Of a stretch of DNA of 64,000 bases, positions 1 through 7,211 are shown piece after piece (positions within the stretch are counted from its first letter, which is position 1; each line of letters begins with the position of its first letter). Below the pieces are notes generated by a model, which was not told the DNA's origin, searched no databases, and was given only the letters and a program-made list of their open reading frames with translations. The DNA lies in assembly GCF_014779555.2 (NCBI RefSeq), contig NZ_CP094357.1, positions 6,138,001 through 6,202,000 on the forward strand, given 5' to 3'. This DNA comes from Lysobacter capsici. GTDB taxonomy: Bacteria; Pseudomonadota; Gammaproteobacteria; Xanthomonadales; Xanthomonadaceae. The position numbers were made by a program, and so were the translations under genes.

Positions 1-1
1 G

Positions 2-421
2 GCCGGGCGCTGGAAGGAACTGGCCGCCGGTTGCGCGAGCGCGAGCGGCCCGCTGCGCATCGAAGGCCGCGACATCCCGGTGCGCGCGCTGGCCGACGGC
101 CACGCCTGGTTCGATTTCGCCGCATTGTGCGAAGGCCCGCGCGCGGCCAGCGACTACATCGAGATCGCGACCGAGTACCACACCGTGCTGCTCGGCGGCA
201 TTCCGCGCTTTCCCGGCGGAATTCACGACGACGCCGCGCGCCGCTTCATCAACCTCATCGACGAGTTCTACGACCGTCACGTCAACCTGGTGTGCACCGC
301 CGACGAGGCGCCGACCGGCCTGTACCAGGGCCATCGCCTCGCCGCCGCGTTCGAGCGCACCGCCTCGCGCCTGATCGAGATGCAGTCGGCCGAATACTTG
401 GCGCTGGAGCATCGCGGCTGA
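2..421 (+). CDS. zapE: ZapE / AFG1-like ATPase, C-terminal part (5' end outside window)
   Basis: This is the C-terminal part of a cell-division AAA ATPase of the ZapE/AFG1 family, open from the first base and ending with TGA at 419-421. The visible protein has the family's C-terminal blocks: ASDYIEIATEYHTVLLGGIP, then RRFINLIDEFYDRHVNLV and the sensor-2-like stretch FERTASRLIEMQS. The Walker A and B motifs must lie upstream of the window. In E. coli ZapE is an inner-face ATPase that acts on the Z-ring late in division. No gene follows within 470 bp. Family assignment is by recognised motifs; the role in this organism is inferred. Confidence 0.9.
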   Translation, partial: AGRWKELAAGCASASGPLRIEGRDIPVRALADGHAWFDFAALCEGPRAASDYIEIATEYHTVLLGGIPRFPGGIHDDAARRFINLIDEFYDRHVNLVCTADEAPTGLYQGHRLAAAFERTASRLIEMQSAEYLALEHRG

Positions 422-651
422 GGCCGCGCACGGTCCGATCACACGGTCGATCACGATCGCGCGGCGCCGCTGGGCACATCCGTGCTGCGCATCGCAACTC
501 GCGCGAGCACCGGTTCGCGCGCGCATGCCGCTATCGGCCACACCGCGACTGAACGCCGCGCCGGCGCGGCGCGCGCCGCGCCCGGACCGTCGCCGCGCGC
601 GGCCCACTCGCGCGCAAACCGGCGCTGCGCCGCGACACGAAAGCACAAATA

Positions 652-672
652 CCCTGTTTTTCAGGGTTTTTT
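652..672 (+). terminator. short stem-loop with T-run
   Basis: CCCTG, loop TTTTT, CAGGG, then six T residues (667-672). The stem is only 5 bp, but the U-tract is clean and unusual in this GC-rich sequence. It lies about 230 bp after zapE, so it may end a long 3' UTR or a small untranslated transcript between zapE and the HU gene. Confidence 0.45.
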
Positions 673-804
673 CTCGCCCGCGACGAATCCGCGCGCGACC
701 GCTGGGATGCGCCTAAACCTTCATTCGCAAGGGATTTTCCGGCCGCGATGCGCGCGCGGACCGGCGCGCAACTGAAAAACAGCCACTATTTGCATCGAAA
801 ACTC

Positions 805-833
805 TTGGCGGCGCGTCGAGCTTGCCCTACATT
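805..833 (+). promoter_or_regulatory. candidate sigma-70 promoter for the HU gene
   Basis: TTGGCG (805-810), a 17-bp spacer and TACATT (828-833), each four of six matches to consensus. This gives a leader of about 55 nt before the HU start codon. The rest of 422-895 holds only the terminator-like hairpin and no credible gene. Confidence 0.45.
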
Positions 834-895
834 CCGCCTTGCCGAGGGGTTATCCAGGCAACCCATCCATCCAACGAGTCTTACCGGAAAAAACT

Positions 896-1291
896 ATGGC
901 TACGAAAAAACCCGCTGCAAAGAAGAAGGCCGCTCCGAAGGCTGCTCCGAAGGCCGCCGCCAAGCCGGCCGCTCCGAAGCCGATCAAGGAAGTGCTGAGC
1001 AAGTCCGCTCTGGTCGCTCACCTGGCCGAAACCACCGGTGTCGTCGCCAAGGACATCCGTTCGATCCTCGGCGCGCTCGAAGGCGCCGTGCATGCCTCGA
1101 TCAACAAGAAGGGCGCGGGCGCTTTCACCCTGCCGGGCCTGCTGAAGATCACCGCCGTCAGCGTGCCGGCCAAGCCGAAGCGCAAGGGCATCAACCCGTT
1201 CACCAAGGAAGAGCAGTGGTTCGCCGCCAAGCCGGCCACGGTGAAGGTCAAGGTCCGTCCGCTCAAGAAGTTGAAGGACGCCGCGGCCTGA
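896..1291 (+). CDS. HU-family DNA-binding protein with Lys/Ala/Pro-rich N-terminal extension
   Basis: A 131-residue nucleoid protein. Residues 1 to about 29 form a basic low-complexity tail of Lys, Ala and Pro (KKPAAKKKAAPKAAPKAAA), resembling a histone H1 tail. The HU/IHF fold follows from about 30 (LSKSALVAHLAETTGV) to the C-terminus, with a basic arm around PKRKGINPFT. Classical HU is about 90 residues, so the extra length is the tail. The ATG at 896 is preferred over an in-frame upstream start because GGAAAA lies just before it and the tail begins MATKK. Codons are strongly biased (AAG, CTG, GGC), which fits a highly expressed gene. It probably compacts or bridges DNA. Confidence 0.9.
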   Translation: MATKKPAAKKKAAPKAAPKAAAKPAAPKPIKEVLSKSALVAHLAETTGVVAKDIRSILGALEGAVHASINKKGAGAFTLPGLLKITAVSVPAKPKRKGINPFTKEEQWFAAKPATVKVKVRPLKKLKDAAA

Positions 1292-1342
1292 TGACCGCTG
1301 GTGCGGCGTGCCCTGGGCCGCCGCATCGCTCCGCTTCGCCGG

Positions 1343-1366
1343 ACGCCGCCTTCGGGCGGCGTTCTG
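1343..1366 (+). terminator. GC-rich UUCG hairpin after the HU gene
   Basis: ACGCCGCC, TTCG tetraloop, GGCGGCGT gives a perfect 8-bp stem, followed by the weak U-rich stretch TCTGCT. A second UUCG hairpin follows (1375-1393). Together they plausibly end the HU transcript; the T-run is poor. I see no gene between 1292 and 1613. Confidence 0.45.
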
Positions 1367-1613
1367 CTGTTCGGCGATCGCTTCGGGCGATCGGTTGCGG
1401 ACGGCCCGCATCGCGAGCATCGGGCTGATCGCGCCGCGCGTCGCGCCATCCGCGGCGACCCGTCCGCTGTTTGCGCGATCGGTTTGTAGAAGCATCGGCG
1501 GCAATATGAAAAGCCTGAATGCGTCAGCCGCGCGCCGCATTCAGCAGGCGCGGTTTCGATGTGCGGCGGTGTGCGCCATGGCATAGTGCGCACACTTGTT
1601 CTGGAGCAGTACC

Positions 1614-1982
1614 GTGGATCCGATCAGCCTGGAAGAACTGGCGTTGCTGGACGTGTTGCAACGCATCGATCAGGGTCAGCCGCTGACCCGGCATTCGCGG
1701 GCGCTGCACGATCGGTTGATCTCCACTGCCCTGGTCGAGGTGGGCCTGATCGTTCCGGGCGAAGAACCCGGTCTGCAGCTGACCGACGCCGGCGTGGAGC
1801 GCTGCAAGTCGCTGCGTCACCGCGTCGCCGCCGATACCGAGGCCTTGCAGGTGCTGCGAGAACGCGAAGAGGCCGGCGCGCCGTCGCCGGCGCAGACCGA
1901 TGTCGCGCGCGGCGGCTTGAGCCAGATCGGCCGCGGCGATGATGCCGATTCGGTGACGATCGATCTGTCCCAGGCCGGTTGA
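1614..1982 (+). CDS. hypothetical protein, 122 aa
   Basis: A small acidic cytoplasmic protein of unknown function. I start it at GTG 1614 because GGAG (1603-1606) sits at ribosome-binding distance, whereas the in-frame TTG at 1596 has nothing comparable. The N-terminal two thirds look like helical bundles ending in LQLTDAGVERCKSLRHRV, a pattern reminiscent of a winged-helix C-terminal helix; the last 35 residues look disordered. No signal peptide, membrane segment or catalytic motif is visible. The longer minus-strand frame over this region has no family features. Confidence 0.6.
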   Translation: MDPISLEELALLDVLQRIDQGQPLTRHSRALHDRLISTALVEVGLIVPGEEPGLQLTDAGVERCKSLRHRVAADTEALQVLREREEAGAPSPAQTDVARGGLSQIGRGDDADSVTIDLSQAG

Positions 1983-2129
1983 TCGGGCCGATCGGGCCGA
2001 CCGCTTGATCGCGTCGCCGCGACGCATACGCCCCCATCCAAGCCGATCCACTCGCCACACCGCGTCGGCTTGCATCGCGCGCGTCGATCCCGATATCGGG
2101 AGATTCCGACCGCGAATCCACGCCCACGC

Positions 2130-2936
2130 ATGACGCCGTTCGATCGCCATCTCACTGCCTGGAAGCTCGTGCCCGACGGCGCGCCGATCCACACCCACAG
2201 CAGCGACCTGCTGCCGGTGCGGCGCGATGGCGAAGCGGCGATGCTGAAGATCCCGCGCGACGCCGAGGAAAAATTCGGCGCGCTGATGATGCGCTGGTGG
2301 GACGGCGACGGCGCCGCGCGCGTGCTGGCCTTCGATGAGGACGCGTTGCTGATCGAACGCGCCTGCGGCCCGCGTTCGCTGAGCCACATGGCGCGCAACG
2401 GCCGCGACCAGGACGCCACCCGCATCCTGTGCGAGACCATCAACCGCCTGCACGCGCCGCGCGCCGCGCCGCCGCCGTCCGAACTGGCGCCGCTGACCCA
2501 GTGGTTCGCCGATCTGGACACCTATGCGCGCAGCCACGGCGGCGTGCTGGCGCGCTGCTGGCAGATCGCCCAGGAACTGCTCGCGCAGCCGCGCGAGGTG
2601 CGTCCGCTGCACGCCGACATCCATCACGAAAACGTGCTCGACGCCGGTCCGGGGCGCGGCTGGATCGCGATCGATCCCAAGCGCGTGATCGGCGAGCGCG
2701 GCTACGACTTCGCCAATCTGTTCACCGACCCCGATGCGGACACCGCGCTGGCGCCGGGCCAGTTCGAACGCCGGCTGGACGATGTGGTCAAGTACGGGCG
2801 GATCGAACGGCGGCGTCTGCTGCAATGGATCGTCGCGTATCAGGGGCTGTCGGCGGCGTGGTTCCTCAGCGACGAGGAGGAACCGGCAAAGGAGTTCGCG
2901 ATCATCGGCATGGCGCTGGCGCAGCTGGATCGGTGA
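2130..2936 (+). CDS. APH(6)/StrB-like aminoglycoside or hydroxyurea phosphotransferase family kinase
   Basis: A 268-residue kinase-like protein of the aminoglycoside/hydroxyurea antibiotic resistance kinase family. The catalytic loop is HADIHHENVL (Asp163, Asn168), and the metal-binding segment is AIDPKRVIGERGYD (Asp182), as in StrB/APH(6) enzymes, where DPK replaces the usual DxD. Residues 15-75 carry the short N-lobe, with a likely ATP-anchoring Lys in MLKIPRD. Start at ATG 2130; an in-frame upstream frame is only GC-driven. Such chromosomal homologues are common in Xanthomonadaceae, and many have no proven antibiotic substrate, so resistance is only a possibility. Confidence 0.85.
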   Translation: MTPFDRHLTAWKLVPDGAPIHTHSSDLLPVRRDGEAAMLKIPRDAEEKFGALMMRWWDGDGAARVLAFDEDALLIERACGPRSLSHMARNGRDQDATRILCETINRLHAPRAAPPPSELAPLTQWFADLDTYARSHGGVLARCWQIAQELLAQPREVRPLHADIHHENVLDAGPGRGWIAIDPKRVIGERGYDFANLFTDPDADTALAPGQFERRLDDVVKYGRIERRRLLQWIVAYQGLSAAWFLSDEEEPAKEFAIIGMALAQLDR

Positions 2937-2973
2937 TCATCGTGCGACCGATCGCGCGATGGAGAGCGCTCCG

Positions 2974-3477
2974 ATGACCCGAACCCGTACCTGGTGCCTG
3001 CTCGCGCTCGCACTGATCATGCCGCTCGCGCACGCCGCCGACCATTGCCGCGCCGGCGAGGTCGCGTATTTCGCCTGCCAGACCCGCGCCAAGAAGCTGA
3101 TCTCGCTGTGCGGCACCGCCGCCGGCAAGACGCCGAGCGCGCTGCATTACCGCTTCGGCCCGCCGGGCAAGGTCGAACTGGAATATCCTTCGGCGAGCGC
3201 CGCCGATTCGCTCGCGCGGTTTTCCTACAACGAGTACACGCGGGCGATGACGTATTACGTCGACATCGGCTTCGCCAACGGCGGCTATCGTTATGCCTTG
3301 TTCAAGCGCTACGACGGCACCGAATCGCCGGTCACCGATTACGGCATCAGCGTGACCGCGCCGGATGGGCGCGACACCACCATCGAATGCGTCGGCAAGA
3401 CCACCCAGCGCTTGCCCGAGCTCGCGCCGGTTCTGCATTGCGACAAGGAGCATGCGTTCGGCTGTCCCGGTGGCTGA
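2974..3477 (+). CDS. secreted hypothetical protein, 167 aa
   Basis: An exported protein of unknown function. A Sec signal peptide is clear: basic MTRTRTW, hydrophobic core, and a likely cut after AHA (about residue 20). The mature part has cysteines in paired positions near its start (DHCRAGEVAYFAC), one in the middle and several near the end (LHCDKEHAFGCPGG), so disulfides are likely. ATG 2974 has GGAGAG at 2961-2966. It follows the kinase gene by 37 bp, probably in one transcript. Confidence 0.7.
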   Translation: MTRTRTWCLLALALIMPLAHAADHCRAGEVAYFACQTRAKKLISLCGTAAGKTPSALHYRFGPPGKVELEYPSASAADSLARFSYNEYTRAMTYYVDIGFANGGYRYALFKRYDGTESPVTDYGISVTAPDGRDTTIECVGKTTQRLPELAPVLHCDKEHAFGCPGG

Positions 3478-3581
3478 TCGCGCACGGCGATCTTGCGCGA
3501 TGTGCCTCGCTTGAGATCTTTGTGCGGCAAGATCCTACAGGTAGTCAATACGGATTTCGCTTGAGCCTGAAGCCGCGCATT

Positions 3582-4138
3582 TCATCCAGCGCTGCGAAGT
3601 CGCTGACTCGCGTTAGCAAAAGCACACCCGTAGGGCGGCGCACATGGATGTGCGCCGTGCGCCACCGAGACAGGATGTCTCGTGTGGCGCATGCCTGCGT
3701 CTGCGCCGAACTTGCGGGCCCTTGATTTAAAGAAAAGCGTTTTTCTTTGGTTACCTTTTGACCGAAGGGAATCCAGGCGGACTTTTGTCGCTTTAGACAA
3801 AAGAAAGTAACTCGGCCGCTTGCGGACGAAAGCTGTTGATCTTGCCTCTGGCTTCAAAGCTCTAGGGCTTTAAAGCTCTAGAGCTTCAAAGCTGCGAGCA
3901 GGATCAAAAGCTTCCGCCACTAAAGCGGCGGGTCACTTTCTTTTGTCTAAAGCAACAAAAGAAAGGTAACCAAAGAAAAATGCTTTGTTGTGAATCAAGA
4001 GCCCGCGCGTGCGGTGCAGACGCAGGCATGCGCCACACGAGACATCCTGTCTCGGTGGCGCACGGCGCACATCCATGTGCGCCGCCCTACGGGTGTGCTC
4101 TTGTTCTCGCGAGCTCCGAGCTTCGCAGCGCTGGATGA
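3582..4138. repeat. large imperfect inverted repeat (arms about 230 and 215 bp)
   Basis: The left arm (about 3582-3812) and the right arm (about 3925-4138) are reverse complements of each other with scattered mismatches and one extra block of about 25 bp in the left arm. Shared blocks include TCATCCAGCGCTGCGAAG, AGCACACCCGTAGGGCGGCG, CGAGACAGGATGTCTCGTG and TTCTTTGGTTACCTTT. The centre is AT-rich with repeats of AAAGCTCTAG. Each arm holds smaller palindromes. Short ORFs on either strand inside it are translations of the repeat and are not called as genes. It fills most of the gap 3478-4422. Confidence 0.8.
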
Positions 4139-4178
4139 ACTGCGCCACTTCACACCCGAGCCGAATCTATATGGCCTA

Positions 4179-4209
4179 CCTGTAGGAGCGGCGCAAGCCG
4201 CGACCGCGG
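4179..4209 (+). repeat. REP-like palindromic unit (GTAGGAGCGGCGC family)
   Basis: CCTGTAGGAGCGGCGCAAGC followed by CGCGACCGCG; the same unit recurs at about 9.9, 20.2-20.4 and 27.2-27.3 kb. GCGGC/GCCGC arms can form a hairpin. It stands alone here, downstream of the minus-strand efflux operon. Confidence 0.8.
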
Positions 4210-4422
4210 GAAAACAACCACATCGCAAGCCGCGTCGTCGTAACGGCGCAGGGCGGCGAAGCCCGTGCTATTCCCGGGCCACGCGCTGAATGCAATTTCG
4301 GGTGTCCGATCCGAACAATCGCAATTCAATAACGCAGCGAAAAAGAACCACGAACCACCCAATCAACACCACCCACCTCCCGCAAGCGATGTCCAAACCG
4401 GTGTCAGCGTCGCGGCGAAGTT

Positions 4423-5877
4423 TCAACGCTCCGCCGCGGCCTCCCAGCCGCCGCCCAGCGCCTTGTACAGATTCACCTCGGCGGTCAGCGCATCGCCCTG
4501 CAGTTGCAGCACGGTGAGTTCGGCGTTGAACAGGTTGCGCTGCGCATCGAGTTCTTCCAGGTACGAAGCGTAGCCTTCGTTGTAACGGTTGTGGGCGATC
4601 CGCAGCGCCTCGCTCAGCGCTTGCCGCTGCTGCTGCGCCTGCTCGCGCTGTTCGCGCAGTTGCGCGATCGCGGCCAGCGCGTCCTCGACTTCGGCGAACG
4701 CGGTCAGCACGGTCTTCTGATAACCCAGCACGGCCTGGTCGCGGCGCGCGGCGCCGGCCTGGACCTGCGCGCGCAGGCGGCCGTGATTGAACAGCGGCGC
4801 GAGCACGCTGCCGCCGACGCTCCACAAGCGGATCGGATCGCCGCGCAGCAGGCTGGAATCGAGGCTGCCGAGCGATCCGGTCAATCGCAACGACGGCAAC
4901 AGTTGCGCGCGCGCCGCGTCCAGGCTGCTGTCGGCCGCGGCGATCTGCGCCTCGGCTTGGGCGATGTCGGGACGTCGGCGCAGCAGTTGCGAGGGCACGC
5001 CGGCTGCGGGCAGCGCGGGTGCGGCGATTTCGTCCAGCGCGCGCCCGCGCGGCACCGCCTCGGGCGCGCGGCCGAGCAGCACCGACAAGGCGTCCTCCTG
5101 GCGCCGGATCGCCAACCGCAGCTGCGGCACGACCTGCGCGGTGGCGCGGTATTCGGCCTGCGCCTGGGCCAGTTCCAGGCGCGAGCTGTAACCGGTGTCG
5201 AAGCGGCGCTGGGCGACCTTGAGCGCGCCTTCGCGCGACACCAGCGTGCGTTGCGCGACCTCCAAGCGCGCATCGCTCGCACGCAGCCCCAGATAGGCCG
5301 ACGCGACCGCGGCGGCGACGCTGAGCCGCACGCTGTCGGCGCCGGTCTGGCTGGCCAGCAGGTTGGCGCGCGCGGCGTCGGTCAATGCGTCGAGCCGACC
5401 CCACAGGTCGACTTCATAAGCGGCCTGGAACTGCGGCTGGCTGACGTCGGAGATGTTGGCGCGACCGGTCGCGGCGCTGACGCTGCGCGAGCGTTGCGCG
5501 CTCGCGGTCAGATCAAGCGTCGGCCATTGCGCCGCGCCCTGCGCGTCGAGCAGCGCGCGCGCCTCGGCGACGCGCGCGGCGGCCAGGCGCAGGTCGGTGT
5601 TGCCGGCCAGCGCGGTGTCGACCAACTGGCTCAGCACCGGATCGTTGTAACCGCGCCACCAGTCGCGCTGCACCGCGATGCCGGCGCCGGGTGCGTCGCG
5701 CCAGGCCGGCGGCGGTTCGACCGTGCTCGGCGGCGGCGCGACGGTGACGCAGGCGGCGAGCGCGCTGACCGCCAACGCGAGCGCGGCGATGCGCAGCGAA
5801 GCGATCGGCAACGCGCCGTATCGTGTGCTGGCCATGCGGGGGATCGCAACGCGCGGCATCGGCAGGCGCAGGCTCAT
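4423..5877 (-). CDS. NodT/OprM-family outer-membrane efflux lipoprotein
   Basis: The outer-membrane channel of a tripartite efflux pump, 484 residues. A signal sequence ends in the lipobox SALAAC (Cys43), followed by a Pro-rich linker. Two TolC-type repeats follow, with diagnostic blocks DWWRGYNDPVLSQLVDTAL, YEVDLWGRLD, LLRRRPDIAQAE and FAEVEDALAA. The gene overlaps the adaptor gene by 4 nt (ATGA at 5874-5877), so translation is probably coupled. An internal ATG at codon 16 would shorten the n-region, but the upstream ATG fits the overlap. Last gene of the efflux operon. Confidence 0.92.
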   Translation of the reverse strand: MSLRLPMPRVAIPRMASTRYGALPIASLRIAALALAVSALAACVTVAPPPSTVEPPPAWRDAPGAGIAVQRDWWRGYNDPVLSQLVDTALAGNTDLRLAAARVAEARALLDAQGAAQWPTLDLTASAQRSRSVSAATGRANISDVSQPQFQAAYEVDLWGRLDALTDAARANLLASQTGADSVRLSVAAAVASAYLGLRASDARLEVAQRTLVSREGALKVAQRRFDTGYSSRLELAQAQAEYRATAQVVPQLRLAIRRQEDALSVLLGRAPEAVPRGRALDEIAAPALPAAGVPSQLLRRRPDIAQAEAQIAAADSSLDAARAQLLPSLRLTGSLGSLDSSLLRGDPIRLWSVGGSVLAPLFNHGRLRAQVQAGAARRDQAVLGYQKTVLTAFAEVEDALAAIAQLREQREQAQQQRQALSEALRIAHNRYNEGYASYLEELDAQRNLFNAELTVLQLQGDALTAEVNLYKALGGGWEAAAER

Positions 5878-7196
5878 CGCGCCGGGTCCGTCGCGTTGGA
5901 CGGCGGCGTGGGCGACGCTTGCGCAGACGGTGCAGGCGACGTGGTCGGTTGCGAAGCCGGAGCGTGCGAGGGTTCGTTGCGCGCATTGTTCGCCGGCGCA
6001 GCAGTGCTTGCATCCGGCGCCGAACCCGGGTTCGAGCCCGCGCTTTGTTCAGTCGATGCATTCACGGGCGCCGCATTCGCCGCACCACCCGCATCGCGCG
6101 CCGCATTCGCCGCCGCGGCCTGTTCGTCGCGACGCACCGCGTCTTCGTCGATCGCGCTCGCGGTATCGACCGTGGCTTCCACCGACATGCCCGGGCGCAG
6201 GCGCGCGGCCAGCTCCTGATCGGCGTCGATCGCGATCCGCACCGGCAACCGCTGCGCGACCTTGGTGAAATTGCCGGTGGCGTTGTCGGTCTTGATCACG
6301 CTGAATTCCGACCCCGTCGCCGGCGACAGGCGTTCGACATGCCCATGCAACACCGCGCCATCGAGCGCATCGACCCGAAACGAGGCGGCCTGTCCAGGCT
6401 TGATCCGCGCGGTCTGCGATTCCTTGAAGTTCGCCACCACCCACACCCGCGACGGCACCAGCTGCATCAACTGGGTGCCGGGGGTGACGTACTGGCCCAG
6501 GCGCACGCCGATCTCGCCGAGCTGGCCGTCCTGCGGCGCATGGATGCGGGTATTGGCCAGATCGATTTCGGCCAGCCGCAACGCGGCTTCGGCGTTGGCG
6601 ACCGCGGCGGTCAACGCGTCGCGGTTGACGATCACCGAACGCACATCTTCATCGGCCGAACGCCGCGCGGCCTGCGCCTGACCCAGGCCGGCCTCGGCCT
6701 GACGCAACGCGGCGAGGGTCTGGTCGCGTTCGCGCAAGGACAGCGAGCCGTCGCCGACCAGCGCGCTGGCGCGGCGCATGTCGGCCTGGGCGCGGGCGAG
6801 GTTGGCCTGCGCGGCGGCGAGCTGGGCCTCGACGTTGGCGACCGCGGCTTCGCGTACGCGCCGGGCCTGGGTCGAGTTGGACAGATTCGCCTGCTGCGCG
6901 GCCAGATTGGCGCGCGCCTGATCGACCCGCTGGCGGTAGTTGCGATCGTCGAGTTCGACCAGCACCTGCCCGGCCTTGACCCGCATGTAGTCCTGTACCC
7001 GCACCTGGGCGACGTAGCCGTCGACCTTAGGCGCGACCACGGTGACGCTGCCGCGCACGTAGGCGTTCTCGGTGGTCTGGCGCGCGCTGGAGAACGGCCA
7101 CAGCCGCCACGCGTACAGGATCAGCAGCACGCCGACGATCGCGATCACGATCGCGGGGATGGTGGCTTTGGACTTGAAGGGCGTCTTCAAAGGCAT
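5874..7196 (-). CDS. HlyD/EmrA-family efflux adaptor with long Ala/Pro/Ser tail
   Basis: The periplasmic adaptor linking the MFS pump to the NodT channel. It has one N-terminal membrane anchor (about residues 13-30), a barrel-sandwich half (VAPKVDGYVAQVRVQDYMRV), a long coiled-coil hairpin (about 85-210), the second lipoyl half (ANTRIHAPQDGQLGEIGV) and a beta-barrel with VWVVANFKESQ. The usual EmrA length is about 390; here residues 352-440 form a disordered Ala/Pro/Ser/Asn tail absent from E. coli EmrA. It begins 15 bp after the pump gene and overlaps the channel gene by 4 nt. Confidence 0.92.
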   Translation of the reverse strand: MPLKTPFKSKATIPAIVIAIVGVLLILYAWRLWPFSSARQTTENAYVRGSVTVVAPKVDGYVAQVRVQDYMRVKAGQVLVELDDRNYRQRVDQARANLAAQQANLSNSTQARRVREAAVANVEAQLAAAQANLARAQADMRRASALVGDGSLSLRERDQTLAALRQAEAGLGQAQAARRSADEDVRSVIVNRDALTAAVANAEAALRLAEIDLANTRIHAPQDGQLGEIGVRLGQYVTPGTQLMQLVPSRVWVVANFKESQTARIKPGQAASFRVDALDGAVLHGHVERLSPATGSEFSVIKTDNATGNFTKVAQRLPVRIAIDADQELAARLRPGMSVEATVDTASAIDEDAVRRDEQAAAANAARDAGGAANAAPVNASTEQSAGSNPGSAPDASTAAPANNARNEPSHAPASQPTTSPAPSAQASPTPPSNATDPAR

Positions 7197-7211
7197 GGGG
7201 CGTCCTTCGGA

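Noticed and set aside
1524-2825. 433-codon minus-strand frame opposite two plus-strand genes
   Set aside because: Antisense shadow of GC-rich codons; no family features, and the plus strand has the APH(6)-like motifs.
3582-4148. Two short minus-strand ORFs containing MDVRRAPPRQDVSCGACLRL-like text
   Set aside because: They are mirror translations of the two arms of the inverted repeat.
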